From Bacteroidales bacterium GP3 (GTDB taxonomy: Bacteria; Bacteroidota; Bacteroidia; Bacteroidales; Muribaculaceae): a stretch of DNA of 13,178 nucleotides. Position numbers and translations under genes: made by a program. The notes beneath the pieces are model-generated. The model was not told where the DNA came from. It ran no database searches and saw only the letters and a list, made by a program, of their open reading frames with translations. Shown in pieces: positions 12,708-13,178 of this stretch. Position 1 is the stretch's first letter, and each line of letters opens with the position of its first letter. The stretch covers positions 1 to 13,178 of the forward strand of contig DAAK01000152.1 of NCBI GenBank assembly GCA_001701075.1. The letters are read 5' to 3'.

Positions 12708-13178
12708 ATAGTAGCCCCCGCCACCCCCTCCGGCAAAGGAGCCCTCGCAATCATACGCCTCTCCGGCCCAGATGCTTTCTCGATTGCCGATTCTGTCTGG
12801 AAAGGCACCTCACTCCAGAAAGCCACCACCCATACCGCCCATCTCGGCTACATCATCGACGAATCCAACAACATACTCGACCAAGCCGTAGCCACCATCT
12901 TCCGAGCACCCAACTCATTCACTGGCGAAGACGTAGTGGAGTTCTCACTCCACGGGTCTCCTTGGATAATACGCGAGGTCACAAACCTTCTCCTGCGAAA
13001 GGGAGCGCGTGGTGCCGAACCCGGCGAGTTTTCCCGCCGTGCCTACCTCAACGGACGAATGGATCTCGCATCTGCCGAAGGAATCGCCGACCTCATAGCC
13101 TCCTCATCAAAAGCAGCCCACCGTCTCGCCATGCAGCAGACCCGTGGCGCGTTCTCAAAAGAATTCAACGAACTCCGC
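12681..13178 (+). CDS. mnmE: tRNA modification GTPase MnmE, N-terminal part (cut by window end)
   Basis: The first 166 codons of MnmE (TrmE), which with MnmG adds the (carboxymethyl)aminomethyl group to U34 of certain tRNAs. Visible are IVAPATPSGKGALAIIRLSG (9-28), FTGEDVVEFSLHG (79-91), the folate-binding domain segment GAEPGEFSRRAYLNGRMDLA (109-128) and SAEGIADLI. The helical and GTPase domains lie beyond the window. Two in-frame ATG codons, at 12681 and 12690, both sit in a 9-bp tandem repeat, giving a Thr-rich N-terminus MTTMTTTT; the second start would give a more typical length. It begins 2 nt after the nuclease stop, so it is likely cotranscribed. Confidence 0.95.
   Translation, partial: MTTMTTTTTIVAPATPSGKGALAIIRLSGPDAFSIADSVWKGTSLQKATTHTAHLGYIIDESNNILDQAVATIFRAPNSFTGEDVVEFSLHGSPWIIREVTNLLLRKGARGAEPGEFSRRAYLNGRMDLASAEGIADLIASSSKAAHRLAMQQTRGAFSKEFNELR

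Overview
The window looks like chromosomal DNA from a gut Bacteroidales, most likely Muribaculaceae or a relative (the family-level placement is an inference). The grounds are: three promoters matching the Bacteroidetes pattern TTTG-N20-TAnnTTTG, A-rich leaders almost without Shine-Dalgarno sites, a rhamnose gene order like that known in Bacteroides, and protein families typical of the phylum. Every gene is intact except the last, which is cut by the window end. No mobile element, CRISPR array, tRNA or rRNA is visible.

Layout. (1) 84-3448, plus strand: L-rhamnose isomerase, L-rhamnose/H+ symporter and L-rhamnulose-1-phosphate aldolase, closed by an intrinsic terminator; the kinase and regulator are not in the window and may lie upstream. 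(2) 3652-5171, plus strand: an exported DUF1460-like protein that appears to have lost its catalytic residues, overlapping a HAD-type phosphatase by ATGA. (3) 9545-5153, minus strand: a six-gene apparent operon from one consensus promoter: outer-membrane porin-like barrel, Gate/nucleoside-recognition permease, then queF, queC, queD, queE, which convert the QueD substrate made from GTP into preQ1, the queuosine precursor. (4) 9785-13178, plus strand, divergent from (3): pepT, miaA, an exported DNA/RNA non-specific endonuclease and the start of mnmE.

Together the window is rich in anticodon-loop modification genes (Q34, i6A37, xm5U34). The most interesting biological proposal is that the porin and permease, locked to queF by start/stop overlap, form an import route for a deazapurine or nucleoside. 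The most unusual structural signal is that every non-overlapping spacer of 15 nt or more carries a short in-register tandem repeat (unit 7, 8 or 9 bp), ten tracts in 13 kb, mostly in leaders just before start codons, and in one case containing the mnmE start codon.

Longer non-coding stretches are 1338-1482 (hairpin plus 9-bp repeats), 3449-3651 (terminator, 8-bp repeats, inverted repeat, promoter) and 9546-9784 (two divergent promoters, a small leader hairpin, a 7-bp repeat). No non-coding stretch exceeds 300 bases.
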